Notes: generated from the sequence alone by a model not told the origin. A DNA stretch of 64,000 nucleotides from Shewanella khirikhana (GCF_003957745.1 NZ_CP020373.1:2837501-2901500), one strand, 5' to 3'. Positions 17,302 through 26,874 are shown, counted from the stretch's first letter. Translations and numbers: made by a program.

Positions 17302-19389
17302 ATGAGAAAAGTACTCATCGGGGGATTGTGTGCCTCGCTCATCATGGGTCTGGCCGCGTGCAATCAAGAAAAAGCTGCAGAAACCAAAGCGCCTGAAGTC
17401 GCCAAAACCGCAGCCGCAGAAGCCGTAGCCAAAGCCCTGGGCTCAGGTATTGATTTTGCCAATTTCGACAAGAGCGTCCGCCCACAGGATGACTTCTACG
17501 ACTATGTGAACGGCACCTGGAACAAGAACACCGAGATCCCTGGCGATCGCACCAGCACCGGCGCCTTCTACGATTTGCGTGAAAAGTCACGTGACGACGT
17601 AAAAGCCATCATCGACGAAGTAGCTGCAACCCCGAACCTGAAAGAAGGCACAGACGAGCAGAAAGTTGCCGATCTGTACCGTTCCTTCATGGATGTGGAA
17701 ACCCTCAACAAGCTGGGCATCACCCCTATTCAGCCAGAGCTGGATGCCATCAAGGGCATTGCCAACACTGACGATCTGGTGAAATTCTTCGCCCACAGCC
17801 AAATCGTTGGCGGCGGCACCCCAATGGCATTTTACATTGGTGTGGATGCCAAAGACTCCAGCCGCTATGCCACTCACATCTGGCAATACGGCCTGAGCCT
17901 GCCTGAGAAAGATTACTACTTCAACGAAGACGAGCGCTTCGTGAAAATTCGTGACGCCTTCAAGGCCCACATCGAAAAAATGTACGAACTGGCTGGCCTG
18001 AGCGGCGGTAAAGAAGCAGCTGAGACCGTACTTAAGCTGGAAACTGCCATCGCCAACGCCCACTGGAACGTGGTTGACGTTCGCGACAGCACCAAGACCT
18101 ACAACAAGTACCTGGTTGCCGACCTGCCAAAGCTGGCGCCAGACATCAACTGGGGCGTGTATCTGGCGGCCCTGGGTGCAGATAAGCAAACCGATATCAT
18201 CATCAACCAGCCAAGCTTTGTTGAAGGCCTGAACGCCCTGGTGAAGAGTGAGTCGCTCGACAGCTGGAAGACTTACCTGCAGTGGCAAACTCTGACCCAC
18301 GCAGCCGGTTACCTCACCGAAGCGCTGGACAAAGAAAACTTTGAGTTTTTCTCCAAGACCCTGAACGGCCAGGCCGAACAGCAACCACGCTGGAAGCGCG
18401 GTGTAGCCTCGGTAAACGGCATGCTCGGCGAAGTAGTGGGTAAAGTGTACGTGAAGCGTCACTTCACACCAGAAGCCAAAGCCCGTATGCAGGAACTGGT
18501 TGAAAACCTGCGCGGTGCCTACGGTAAGAGCATTGAAGAGCTGTCCTGGATGAGCGCCGACACCAAGGTGGCCGCCAAAGACAAGCTGGCCAAGTTCAAT
18601 CCAAAAATTGGCTACCCCAACAAGTGGGAAGACTACAGCAAGCTGACCATCAAGGCCGATGACCTGATTGGCAACGCCAAGCGCGCGTCTACTCAGGAGC
18701 ACGAAAAAGAGCTGGCCAAGCTGGGCGCCCCAATCGATCGCGACGAGTGGCACATGACCCCACAAACCGTGAACGCCTACTACAACCCAACCATGAACGA
18801 AATCGTGTTCCCTGCCGCTATTTTGCAGCCACCTTTCTTCAACATGGAAGCCGATGATGCCGTAAACTACGGTGGTATCGGTGCGGTTATCGGCCACGAA
18901 ATGGGCCACGGCTTCGACGACCAGGGTGCCAAGTTCGACGGCGAAGGTAACCTGCGTGACTGGTGGACCGAGCAAGATCTGCAGGAGTTTGCTGCCCGTG
19001 GTAAGGCCCTGGTTGAGCAGTACAACGGCTATCAGGTGTTCGACGACCTGCACGTGAACGGCGAGCTGACCCTCGGCGAAAACATCGGTGACCTGTCTGG
19101 CGTGACCATCGCCTACAAGGCCTACAAGATGTCACTCAACGGCAAAGAAGCGCCGGTTATCGACGGTCTGACCGGCGACGAGCGCTTCTTCATCGGCTTT
19201 GCCCAAATCTGGCGCGCCAAGATGAAAGAAGAAGCACTGCGTAACCGCGTGGCCACCGACCCACACTCACCGGCCAAGTTCCGCGCCCTGGGTGCCCTGT
19301 CGAACATGCCTGAGTTCTACAGCACCTTCGATGTGAAAGAAGGCGACGCCATGTATCTGGCCCCTGAAAAGCGCGTGAAAATCTGGTAA
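17302..19389 (+). CDS. pepO: M13-family zinc endopeptidase lipoprotein (PepO-like)
   Basis: A neprilysin-type metallopeptidase of 695 residues. The signal peptide ends in the lipobox LAAC (Cys about 20), so the enzyme should be lipid-anchored in the envelope. M13 N-domain (about 55-440) begins with the typical DFYDYVNGTW. The catalytic part has NAYYNPTMNEIVFPAAILQ, the zinc motif HEMGH (532-536, both His and the catalytic Glu present) and ENIGD (593-597) giving the third ligand. The conserved C-terminal motif is intact and the end KIW is usual. It has a strong AAGGAAAA ribosome-binding site and its own terminator. It probably degrades oligopeptides. Confidence 0.94.
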   Translation: MRKVLIGGLCASLIMGLAACNQEKAAETKAPEVAKTAAAEAVAKALGSGIDFANFDKSVRPQDDFYDYVNGTWNKNTEIPGDRTSTGAFYDLREKSRDDVKAIIDEVAATPNLKEGTDEQKVADLYRSFMDVETLNKLGITPIQPELDAIKGIANTDDLVKFFAHSQIVGGGTPMAFYIGVDAKDSSRYATHIWQYGLSLPEKDYYFNEDERFVKIRDAFKAHIEKMYELAGLSGGKEAAETVLKLETAIANAHWNVVDVRDSTKTYNKYLVADLPKLAPDINWGVYLAALGADKQTDIIINQPSFVEGLNALVKSESLDSWKTYLQWQTLTHAAGYLTEALDKENFEFFSKTLNGQAEQQPRWKRGVASVNGMLGEVVGKVYVKRHFTPEAKARMQELVENLRGAYGKSIEELSWMSADTKVAAKDKLAKFNPKIGYPNKWEDYSKLTIKADDLIGNAKRASTQEHEKELAKLGAPIDRDEWHMTPQTVNAYYNPTMNEIVFPAAILQPPFFNMEADDAVNYGGIGAVIGHEMGHGFDDQGAKFDGEGNLRDWWTEQDLQEFAARGKALVEQYNGYQVFDDLHVNGELTLGENIGDLSGVTIAYKAYKMSLNGKEAPVIDGLTGDERFFIGFAQIWRAKMKEEALRNRVATDPHSPAKFRALGALSNMPEFYSTFDVKEGDAMYLAPEKRVKIW

Positions 19390-19437
19390 TCCAGACGCGC
19401 CCGCAAGGGTAAAAATCAGTAAAAACTGATACAAATC

Positions 19438-19465
19438 AAGGGTGCCTCAGGGCGCCCTTTTTTTT
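19438..19465 (+). terminator. Terminator of pepO
   Basis: Stem AAGGGTGCC / GGCGCCCTT (one G-T pair) with loop TCAG, followed by eight or more T. Confidence 0.88.
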
Positions 19466-19511
19466 ATATCAGGCCATGGTTATACTCGGCTAATTCCAAG
19501 GAGTAATCACC

Positions 19512-19913
19512 ATGCACGAACTCATCGAACAACTACAAGAAATGAGTGAACAGGTTCCGGTACCGCTGGAACTGCCTTCATTTGATCAATTGATTGACGT
19601 GGAAGAAGAGATACTGATCCCTCTGCCATCTGAGCTGAAAGAATACCTACTGCATGCCAGTGACGTGATTGTGGGCAGCCTGGAGCCAGTCACCGCCGCC
19701 GACCGTCAAAGCCACACCTTCTTACCGGAAGTGGCTGCTTATGCCTGGTCCATCGGCCTGCCCCGCGCCATGATCCCCATCTGTCAGAACGGCGATAACT
19801 TTTACTGTATCGATCAGGAAGGTCAGGTACACTACTGGGCCTTTGGCGACTTCACCGAAGACCAGTGGGACTCCTTCTGGGAATGGGCCGAAGACGTCTG
19901 GATGAACAGTTAA
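19512..19913 (+). CDS. SMI1/KNR4 (SUKH) family protein
   Basis: A 133-residue acidic protein with the SUKH pattern: early helix with a proline-rich turn (LPSFDQLIDVEEEILIPLPSELKEYLLHAS), and the central PICQNGDNFYCIDQEGQVHYW matching the family's I-x-x-x-G-x-x-Y-C-x-D core. It ends in an acidic WDSFWEWAEDVW segment. SUKH proteins are often immunity proteins against secreted nuclease toxins, but housekeeping members exist and no toxin lies nearby. It has AAGGAG before the ATG and is followed after 14 bases by the DUF4447 gene. Confidence 0.85.
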   Translation: MHELIEQLQEMSEQVPVPLELPSFDQLIDVEEEILIPLPSELKEYLLHASDVIVGSLEPVTAADRQSHTFLPEVAAYAWSIGLPRAMIPICQNGDNFYCIDQEGQVHYWAFGDFTEDQWDSFWEWAEDVWMNS

Positions 19914-19927
19914 TTACGGAAACCATC

Positions 19928-20431
19928 ATGGCAAAAGAGATTGGCCTCAACGGCATCGAAATGCAGTACCTGAGGCTGTCACTGGGCCTGAGCCCTGCGC
20001 AGGCGGGCACAGTCACCGGCCACAGCGAAGATGAGGTGATTGCCTGGGAAGCCGGCAGCACTGAAGCGCCCGGTCTGGCACAGAAAAAGCTGCTGGATAT
20101 CGACGAAGTGATTGAGATGCAGGTGCTGAACACTTCAGACGGCATCGAAGCCATGTTCAAGAAAGAGCCCAAGCGCCGCCTGGCCTTCGTGGTTTACCCC
20201 ACGCAAGCTGTGTATGCCCAGTACAACCCGGAGTTTTTAAGCTCGCTGCCACTGGCCGAGCTGTATAACACTTCCGCCTGGCGCATCAAAAAAGAATGCC
20301 AACTGATGCTGGAAGTCGAAGTGACCCTGGTGCCACTGGATGTGGAGAGCTACAAAGCCTTCCGCGAGCAAAATAGCCTGGGCGAAAGCCGCGAAAGCCG
20401 CGCCAAGTGGGCCGCAGCCCAACTGAAATAA
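19928..20431 (+). CDS. DUF4447 family protein, HTH-like N-terminus
   Basis: A 167-residue protein whose first ~60 residues resemble an XRE-type helix-turn-helix (LRLSLGLSPAQAGTVTGHSE, then DEVIAWEAGS). The rest is mixed alpha/beta with RRLAFVVYPTQAVYAQYNPEFL. I recognise it as the small DUF4447 family seen mainly in Shewanella and relatives; this assignment is from memory of the family pattern. It is probably cotranscribed with the SUKH gene and shares its terminator. The role is unknown. Start ATG 19928; an earlier in-frame ATG overlaps the upstream gene and is not used. Confidence 0.75.
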   Translation: MAKEIGLNGIEMQYLRLSLGLSPAQAGTVTGHSEDEVIAWEAGSTEAPGLAQKKLLDIDEVIEMQVLNTSDGIEAMFKKEPKRRLAFVVYPTQAVYAQYNPEFLSSLPLAELYNTSAWRIKKECQLMLEVEVTLVPLDVESYKAFREQNSLGESRESRAKWAAAQLK

Positions 20432-20470
20432 GCCTCTGATATTATTACTGTATATAAATTGCAGTACATA

Positions 20471-20499
20471 AAAAACGGCATCCTCTGGATGCCGTTTTT
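20471..20499. terminator. Bidirectional terminator
   Basis: Perfect 13-bp stem AAAAACGGCATCC / GGATGCCGTTTTT with a three-base loop, between the convergent DUF4447 and TonB receptor genes. Confidence 0.9.
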
Positions 20500-20515
20500 G
20501 TTGCTGATGCGGTTA

Positions 20516-23092
20516 TCAGAAGTTCATGGTTACCTTGGTGTACACGTAACGGCCCAATGGGTTGTGAATTGACATCACATAACCATAGAGGTCGGAGTCA
20601 CCATCGCCGATGGCGAATGGCGGCTCTTCATCCAGCACGTTGTTTACACCCACAGTCCACTTGAAGGTTTCACTGAAGCGGTAAGATGCTGACATATCAA
20701 CCAGGATCTGCGAATCGACGGTACGGGACTGGTTCTTGTCGAAGTCCAGCTCACCATCAAAATCGATATCAGGCGTATCTTCAAACTCACCGATATAGGT
20801 AAGGTTCAGGTTGGCGGCAAAGTTGTCCATGGTCCAGTTAGTGGTGGCCAGCCAACGATACTGCGGATAGCGGTATTCACCGGTCCAGTCGCGACCATCC
20901 TTTTCGAAGTTGTGCAGATAGCTCATCTCCAAGCCAAACTTCAGGTCGCCATAGCTATCCATCGCCATGGTGTAATGGCTCGACAGATCCATCCCCTGTA
21001 CTTCCTGCGAGCTCAGGTTGATAAAGCTTGAGTGGATCACATCGATGGGGCCCAGTGACTGACCAGGCTGTGGTGTCAGACGTTCACAGATGGTGCTGCT
21101 TTGGTCATTACAGTTGGCATTGTAGATTTCACCCAGAGGCTGCTTATCAATCTTGTTATCCTGAGTAATGCTGAAGATATCAAAACCGACGTCAAATGCT
21201 TGAGACGGTGCCCAGATCATCCCCACGTTCCAGGTTTCAGACTCTTCGGCATCCAGCTCTGGGTTACCGGCAAACTCGGTGTTGTAATCGAGAGCAGTAC
21301 AATCCACACCATCCGCTGTGCAGCGGTAGTTATCGATAAAGAAGCTACTTTCTTCTGAAGGGCCCAAGCCAATCTGCGCCAGAGATGGGGCGCGGAAGCC
21401 GGTAGCCCAGGAACCCCGGGCAGTCAGCTCGTCAGTAATCCCCCACTGGAAGGCCACTTTGGGATTGGTGGTGGAACCAAAGTCACTGTAGTGGTCGTAA
21501 CGGCCGGCAAGTTGCAATTCAAAGTTATCCGCCAAAGGAATAGAGAACTCCACATAAGCGGCCCACTGATCCCTGTTGGCCGAAGCTGAAACTGACTCGG
21601 TACCAAAAATCAGACCACGCTGGAACTGCTCATCAGGCACGTCACTGACATCTTCTTCACGGTATTCCACACCCGCAGCCATCATCACATCACGGTCACC
21701 CAGAGTGAATGCCTGACCTGTCACGCTGGCATCATAGGCTGTCATGTGTGATACGCCCTGACGCACCAGACTGGTGGTAATGGAATCGATTACTTCCGGT
21801 GAGTTAACCGCCGCACCAAAGGGGTTGTAGCGACCGGCATCGATTTCACGCTGCAGATAATCCACCCGCACCCAGCCCTGAGTACGATCACCGGTTTGGG
21901 TTGACTCACTGCGACCTTTCTGAGCAGTCACCTCCCAGTCCCACTCTTTGATCGTGCCGCGTAGACCCGCCACCAAACGCATGCTGTCAGATTCAATATC
22001 CCAGCGGCGCGCTCCGGCATCCACCGGACGATAACGGCCAATTTCAATGTCTTTACCCCAAGGGTTGTTTGGATGCGAGCCGGGAACGGTAAGGCCTGCA
22101 GACTCATCCAGTGGCGTAGCAGCACCACCGGCTTCAGAGGTGTTATGCTGCACCGCAAATTCGAGGAAGGCAGTCAAATCATCATTGAGAAAGTATTCGA
22201 ACTGACCTATGGCGCCAACGCGCTCAGCACCGGGAATTGTCAGGTTATATGGACCATAGTCAAACAGACAGCTGCCGCCGGACGTTGCGTTTTCAGGTGG
22301 GCAGTCGGGGTCGATGGTTTTCACGCCATCCACATAAAAATAGCCAGGATAACCGCGGGATGAACGGAAATCTTCACCGCCATAGGGCTCCTGATTCGCC
22401 GTACCAAAGCGGCCCATTTCATCGGCGCTCAGGGTGCCATTTTTGAAGTAATCGAGGATGATGGATGCGTTACCCTTCTCGCCCTTGGTTCCCCACACCA
22501 GACTGGCAGTTTGCTCATCGTAGCTTGGGCCGGTTGCTGTGCCGTAGCCCAGATTAACTTCGATGCCTTCGATGTCTTTTTTCAGCACAATGTTGACTAC
22601 ACCGGCAATGGCATCAGAGCCATAAATAGCTGAGGCACCATCTTTGAGAATATCAATGCGCTCAATGGCCGATACGGGAATGTTGTTGATATCTACGAAG
22701 GAGTTGCTGACGCCTTCAGCAAAGGAGCTGATGGCCACGCGGCGACCGTTGATAAGCACCAGGGTTGCATCGGGTCCCATTCCGCGAAGGCTGATAGAAG
22801 CTGCACCATTGGCGGTAGAGTCCTGACTGTTGCCACGGGTTGAGAAGGCACCGGCTCCGTTGGCGGGGATCTTTTCAAGCAATTGCTGCAGGTTATCAAA
22901 CCCCATATTGGCAATGTCGTCTTTGCCGATGGATTGGATTGGTGAAGGCCCTTCAATATCTGTACGCTTAATGCGCGAGCCTGTCACTTCAATACGTTCA
23001 ACCTTTGCACCATCTTCCGCTGATGCGATGGATGGCAACGCCAGAGCCACCGCCAGAGCGCAAGCGCTCGGGATCCATTTTTGAGCTTTCAT
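20516..23092 (-). CDS. TonB-dependent outer-membrane receptor, substrate unknown
   Basis: An 858-residue receptor. The signal peptide is residues 1-24 (ending IASA), followed by the TonB-box-like ERIEVTGSRIKR. The plug domain (about 45-165) contains SISLRGMGPDATLVLINGRRV, SAIERIDILKDGASAIYG and AGVVNIVLKK. A beta-barrel follows, ending in aromatic KVTMNF. The pattern is that of the large colicin-like receptors abundant in Shewanella, used for siderophores, peptides or carbohydrates; the ligand cannot be told. ATG 23092 has GGGGA at 7 bases, better than the ATG at 23098 or the long upstream frame. It is divergent from a serine hydrolase gene. Confidence 0.92.
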   Translation of the reverse strand: MKAQKWIPSACALAVALALPSIASAEDGAKVERIEVTGSRIKRTDIEGPSPIQSIGKDDIANMGFDNLQQLLEKIPANGAGAFSTRGNSQDSTANGAASISLRGMGPDATLVLINGRRVAISSFAEGVSNSFVDINNIPVSAIERIDILKDGASAIYGSDAIAGVVNIVLKKDIEGIEVNLGYGTATGPSYDEQTASLVWGTKGEKGNASIILDYFKNGTLSADEMGRFGTANQEPYGGEDFRSSRGYPGYFYVDGVKTIDPDCPPENATSGGSCLFDYGPYNLTIPGAERVGAIGQFEYFLNDDLTAFLEFAVQHNTSEAGGAATPLDESAGLTVPGSHPNNPWGKDIEIGRYRPVDAGARRWDIESDSMRLVAGLRGTIKEWDWEVTAQKGRSESTQTGDRTQGWVRVDYLQREIDAGRYNPFGAAVNSPEVIDSITTSLVRQGVSHMTAYDASVTGQAFTLGDRDVMMAAGVEYREEDVSDVPDEQFQRGLIFGTESVSASANRDQWAAYVEFSIPLADNFELQLAGRYDHYSDFGSTTNPKVAFQWGITDELTARGSWATGFRAPSLAQIGLGPSEESSFFIDNYRCTADGVDCTALDYNTEFAGNPELDAEESETWNVGMIWAPSQAFDVGFDIFSITQDNKIDKQPLGEIYNANCNDQSSTICERLTPQPGQSLGPIDVIHSSFINLSSQEVQGMDLSSHYTMAMDSYGDLKFGLEMSYLHNFEKDGRDWTGEYRYPQYRWLATTNWTMDNFAANLNLTYIGEFEDTPDIDFDGELDFDKNQSRTVDSQILVDMSASYRFSETFKWTVGVNNVLDEEPPFAIGDGDSDLYGYVMSIHNPLGRYVYTKVTMNF

Positions 23093-23248
23093 AGTCATTC
23101 CCCAATTGTGTGGATTGTTGTTTTTTCCCATCGGCGACCGCACACTTCCATCGATGAGTAATTACTGATGTACGCTTCCAAGCTAATCAAACCATTAACA
23201 ATGTCAACAATACGGAAACAATTGCGCACATTTTTCTGAAGGAAACTT

Positions 23249-24379
23249 ATGTCTGTCGTAAAAAGGATGGAGTGGTCGCTCCCATGGCTCTTGTGTACTT
23301 TCGCACTGTGGTCTCTCACAGGCCTGGCAGCGAAAGCAGATGACACCACGGAGGGGCAAAAACTTGCTCAGAAGACACTAACTCTGACAAAGGCAATCGA
23401 TGAAGAGCTGGTGACAGACTTTCAGGGCGAGGTGCTGCTGCGCCGGCACGGTCGCCCGCTGTACCAAAGCTCACGGGCAACATCAGATGAGACCGAAGCC
23501 CCCAAAGGCAATCTTTATGTGATTGGTTCCATGTCAAAAACCGTGTTTGCCGCTTTCTATCTGGCGCAGCATGAAGCGCAGTTACATCAGCCGCTGGATC
23601 AGAATGCCCTGCCGGCGATATTGCGACGACCTGCGCCGCTGACACCCTTGATGCTGCTCAGCCACACCTCGGGAATTAATCGAAATGGCAGTGGTTTACA
23701 TGACAAGAAACAGGGAGATAAAGCCGCATTTGTCTACAGCAATGCCAATTATCAGCTGCTGGCGAGATTGCTATTCCCCGCCCCTTCCAGCACTGAGTCC
23801 ACTGTCCGTTCAAACATTCAGCAAGATAACAAGCCAGGGCTCCAAGCGGCGCTGAATGACTTTTTCAGCCGCCAGCGATGGGATATCCAGGCACAAACCG
23901 GTGAACTCGGTCAGATAACAGCCCGTCAGCCCAGACTCAAGTCAGGCTTTGAGGAGCAGCTAACAGAAAATGGCCCCAGGCTTACCGCCACTGAACTCAC
24001 GATTGCCGAGCCTGAACTTGCTTCCGGGTTCCTGATTGCCTCAGTGGACGGCATGGCAGATTTTCAGGACCGGCTGTTTGGCGGCAAATTGCTCTCACCC
24101 CAGGCGCTTGATTCGATGACCACCCCATGGACCAGACGCGAGCATAGATGGGGCCCCATGAGCTATGGACTCGGGCTTCAAATCGTCGATGCCCCTCTGG
24201 AGTACAGCCATAGCGGCTATGTGCCCGGTTATATGAGCCTGATGCTTTATTACCCCAAAAGCGGCCTGCAACTGGTGATGCTGGACAATGTCTCGCGGGA
24301 TCTTGCCGATATGGAGCGCGCCTTTGCCAGAATGGACAAACTCAGACAACTGGTTCGCGAGTATGCCAATAGCCTCTGA
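23249..24379 (+). CDS. Exported serine hydrolase, beta-lactamase/class C-like family
   Basis: A 376-residue protein with signal peptide (1-30, ending LAAKA). It has the beta-lactamase-like serine motif GSMSKTVF (Ser about 94, Lys about 97) and the second motif FVYSNANY (Tyr about 163, Asn about 165). Late GPMSYGLGLQIV and YSHSGYVPGYMS correspond to the third motif region (HSG). This is the family of esterases, DD-peptidases and D-aminopeptidases related to class C beta-lactamases; resistance is not implied. Divergent from the TonB receptor across 156 bp. RBS AAGGAAA. Confidence 0.88.
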   Translation: MSVVKRMEWSLPWLLCTFALWSLTGLAAKADDTTEGQKLAQKTLTLTKAIDEELVTDFQGEVLLRRHGRPLYQSSRATSDETEAPKGNLYVIGSMSKTVFAAFYLAQHEAQLHQPLDQNALPAILRRPAPLTPLMLLSHTSGINRNGSGLHDKKQGDKAAFVYSNANYQLLARLLFPAPSSTESTVRSNIQQDNKPGLQAALNDFFSRQRWDIQAQTGELGQITARQPRLKSGFEEQLTENGPRLTATELTIAEPELASGFLIASVDGMADFQDRLFGGKLLSPQALDSMTTPWTRREHRWGPMSYGLGLQIVDAPLEYSHSGYVPGYMSLMLYYPKSGLQLVMLDNVSRDLADMERAFARMDKLRQLVREYANSL

Positions 24380-24472
24380 AAGCCGAGTGGACAGTCGCAC
24401 CCAGGGCCTGCCTTGGGTATAATTGCTGCATTCGGCATTTGCCGCCAAATCAGCTCCTCAATCTGGACAACT

Positions 24473-24934
24473 ATGACCAACAACGATATTTTGCGCCGTC
24501 TGCGCTTCGCCTTGGATATTAACGATGCCGGGATGGTGCAATTGTTTGCCCTGGTGCATCAGCCCATCACCGAAGATGCGCTGCTGGCCATGCTGAAAAA
24601 AGACGATGAGCCGGGTTTTCGTCCCTGCACCGATAAAGAACTGTGTCAGTTCCTCGATGGGCTGATCATAAGCCGCCGTGGTCTGAAGCCCGGCAGTGAC
24701 ATTCCCAAGCCCACGCCGCTCGACAACAATCTGATTTTCAAAAAAATCCGCATTGCACTGGAGCTCAAAGAGGATGACATTCTCGCGCTGCTGACCAAGG
24801 CTGGGTTTGATTTATCCAAGTCGGAACTTGGCGCCATTTTCCGCAACCCAGACCACAAGCACTATCGTCCCTGCGGCAATCAGCTGCTGCGCAATTTCCT
24901 CAAAGGATTGTCCAGGCATCATCGCGGCCGTTAA
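24473..24934 (+). CDS. DUF1456 family protein (YehS-like)
   Basis: A 153-residue protein made of two similar halves of about 75 residues: NDILRRLRFALDINDAGMVQLF with FRPCTDKELCQFLDGLI, then NNLIFKKIRIALELKEDDILALL with YRPCGNQLLRNFLKGL. This duplicated pattern is DUF1456, as in E. coli YehS, whose function is not known. Start ATG 24473 fits the family N-terminus. A terminator follows. Confidence 0.88.
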   Translation: MTNNDILRRLRFALDINDAGMVQLFALVHQPITEDALLAMLKKDDEPGFRPCTDKELCQFLDGLIISRRGLKPGSDIPKPTPLDNNLIFKKIRIALELKEDDILALLTKAGFDLSKSELGAIFRNPDHKHYRPCGNQLLRNFLKGLSRHHRGR

Positions 24935-24975
24935 CGCCATCCGCTAGGCCGTTTCGGGCCGATTAAACAGCCTTT

Positions 24976-25009
24976 AAAATACGCGTGTCGCCATACACGC
25001 GTATTTTTT
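24976..25009 (+). terminator. Terminator of the yehS-like gene
   Basis: Perfect 13-bp stem AAAATACGCGTGT / ACACGCGTATTTT with loop CGCCAT, then further T. Confidence 0.88.
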
Positions 25010-25094
25010 AACGTTTTCGACACATAAGCACATGTGTTTAAAACGCTTATTTGTGAAAAAATCCGCAATTTACTTTCCCGCCAAAGCTACAAAG

Positions 25095-25109
25095 ATCACA
25101 TTTCGTGAT
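25095..25109 (+). promoter_or_regulatory. Palindrome upstream of maeA, possible operator
   Basis: Perfect arms ATCAC / GTGAT with a five-base centre, 62 bases before the maeA start and next to AT-rich promoter-like sequence (GATAATCTT). No specific regulator can be assigned. Confidence 0.4.
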
Positions 25110-25170
25110 AATCTTTACTGTTATTGACAGCCAACCGCTCATACCCAAAAAAGCAATCAAAAGGTAGCCC

Positions 25171-26859
25171 ATGGACGATAACAAACGCCCGCTATATTTA
25201 CCGTTCGCCGGTCCCGCCATTCTTGAGGCCCCGCTCATTAACAAAGGCAGTGCCTTTACCGAAGAAGAGCGCATATTTTTCAACCTCGAAGGCCTGTTAC
25301 CTTACGCCATCGAAACCATCGAAGAGCAGGCGTCCCGCGCTTACGATCAGTTCAAGAGTTTCAGTAACGATCTGGATAAGCACATTTATCTGCGCAATAT
25401 CCAGGACACCAACGAAACCCTGTTCTATCGTCTGGTGCAAAACCACATCGCCGAGATGATGCCCATCATCTACACCCCAACTGTGGGTCTGGCCTGTGAG
25501 CGCTTCTCCAAGAATTACCGCCGCAATCGGGGTCTGTTTATCTCCTATCCCAACAAGGACAGGATTGACGACATCCTCAACAACTCCACCCGTCACAAGG
25601 TAAAAATTATCGTTGTGACCGACGGCGAGCGTATTTTGGGTCTGGGCGATCAGGGCATTGGCGGCATGGGGATCCCCATCGGAAAACTGTCACTCTATAC
25701 CAGCTGTGGCGGCATCAGTCCGGCCTATACCCTGCCGATCACCCTGGATGTGGGTACCGACAATCCACACCTGCTGGAAGACCCCATGTACATGGGCTGG
25801 CGCCATCCGCGCATTGGCGGTGACGAGTACGCAGAATTTATCGAAGCCTTTATGGAAGCCGTGCATCGCCGCTGGCCGGATGTGCTGATCCAGTTTGAAG
25901 ACTTTGCCCAGAAAAATGCCATGCCGCTGCTGGACAGGTACAAAGACAAGTACTGCTGCTTCAACGATGACATTCAGGGCACTGCGGCCGTGACCGTCGG
26001 CTCCCTGCTCGCCGCCTGTAAAGCCGCCAACACTCAGCTCAGCGCCCAACGCATTGCCTTCCTCGGTGCCGGTAGCGCAGGCTGTGGTATTGCCGAAGCC
26101 ATAGTGGCGCAAATGGTGTCCGAAGGGATCAGCGACGAGCAGGCCCGCAGCCAGGTGTTTATGGTCGACCGCTGGGGACTGTTGCTGGACAACATGCCAA
26201 ACCTGCTGCCATTCCAGCAAAAGCTGGCGCAGAAAGTCGATACAGTGAACCAATGGCAAGACTTCAGCGACAATATGTCGCTGCTCAATGTGGTCAACAA
26301 CGCCAAGCCGACGGTGCTGATTGGGGTATCCGGTGCTCCGGGGCTCTTTACCGAAGAAATCATCCGCGCCATGCACAGCCACTGTGAGCGCCCTATCGTG
26401 TTCCCGCTGTCCAACCCCACCAGCCGGGTTGAAGCCACACCGAAGGATATTCTGCACTGGACCAACGGTCAGGCACTGGTGGCCACCGGCAGCCCGTTCG
26501 AGCCTGTGGTAGTGGACGATGTCACTTACGATATTGCACAGTGCAACAACAGCTACATCTTCCCCGGCATTGGCCTTGGCGTGCTGGCCTGCGGCGCCAA
26601 GCGGGTATCCGATGAGATGCTGATGGCTTCAAGCCGTGCGCTGGCCGAGTGCTCGCCGCTTGCCATCAATGGCACGGGCGCACTGCTGCCGCCGCTGGAA
26701 GAAATCCACAAGGTAAGCAAGCACATCGCCTTTGCCGTTGCCAAGGTAGCGATTGCCCAGGGCCATGCGCTGGATACCACAGACGAACTGCTGGAGCAGT
26801 CGATTGAGGCGAACTTCTGGTATCCGGAATACCGTCGCTACAAGCGCACCTCGTTCTGA
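25171..26859 (+). CDS. maeA: NAD-dependent malic enzyme (oxaloacetate-decarboxylating)
   Basis: Converts malate and NAD to pyruvate, CO2 and NADH. At 562 residues it matches the large malic enzymes (E. coli MaeA, 565). Visible motifs: FYRLVQNHIAEMMPIIYTPTVG in the N-domain, the active-site region VVTDGERILGLGDQGIGGMG, the metal-ligand stretch FEDFAQKNAMPLL, and CFNDDIQGTAAVTVG. The nucleotide-binding loop is FLGAGSAGCGIAEA. It has an AAGG ribosome-binding site, a possible operator at 25095-25109 and a shared bidirectional terminator. Confidence 0.95.
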   Translation: MDDNKRPLYLPFAGPAILEAPLINKGSAFTEEERIFFNLEGLLPYAIETIEEQASRAYDQFKSFSNDLDKHIYLRNIQDTNETLFYRLVQNHIAEMMPIIYTPTVGLACERFSKNYRRNRGLFISYPNKDRIDDILNNSTRHKVKIIVVTDGERILGLGDQGIGGMGIPIGKLSLYTSCGGISPAYTLPITLDVGTDNPHLLEDPMYMGWRHPRIGGDEYAEFIEAFMEAVHRRWPDVLIQFEDFAQKNAMPLLDRYKDKYCCFNDDIQGTAAVTVGSLLAACKAANTQLSAQRIAFLGAGSAGCGIAEAIVAQMVSEGISDEQARSQVFMVDRWGLLLDNMPNLLPFQQKLAQKVDTVNQWQDFSDNMSLLNVVNNAKPTVLIGVSGAPGLFTEEIIRAMHSHCERPIVFPLSNPTSRVEATPKDILHWTNGQALVATGSPFEPVVVDDVTYDIAQCNNSYIFPGIGLGVLACGAKRVSDEMLMASSRALAECSPLAINGTGALLPPLEEIHKVSKHIAFAVAKVAIAQGHALDTTDELLEQSIEANFWYPEYRRYKRTSF

Positions 26860-26874
26860 TTGCTGCCCACCATA

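Noticed and set aside
17587..19053. 488-residue open frame antisense to the M13 peptidase gene
   Set aside because: Long only because the sense gene avoids certain codons; the translation is low-complexity Val/Leu/Gln-rich and has no recognisable domain.
23249..24379. Beta-lactamase resistance gene
   Set aside because: It has the fold motifs, but the sequence is of the broad esterase/DD-peptidase group and no resistance context exists.
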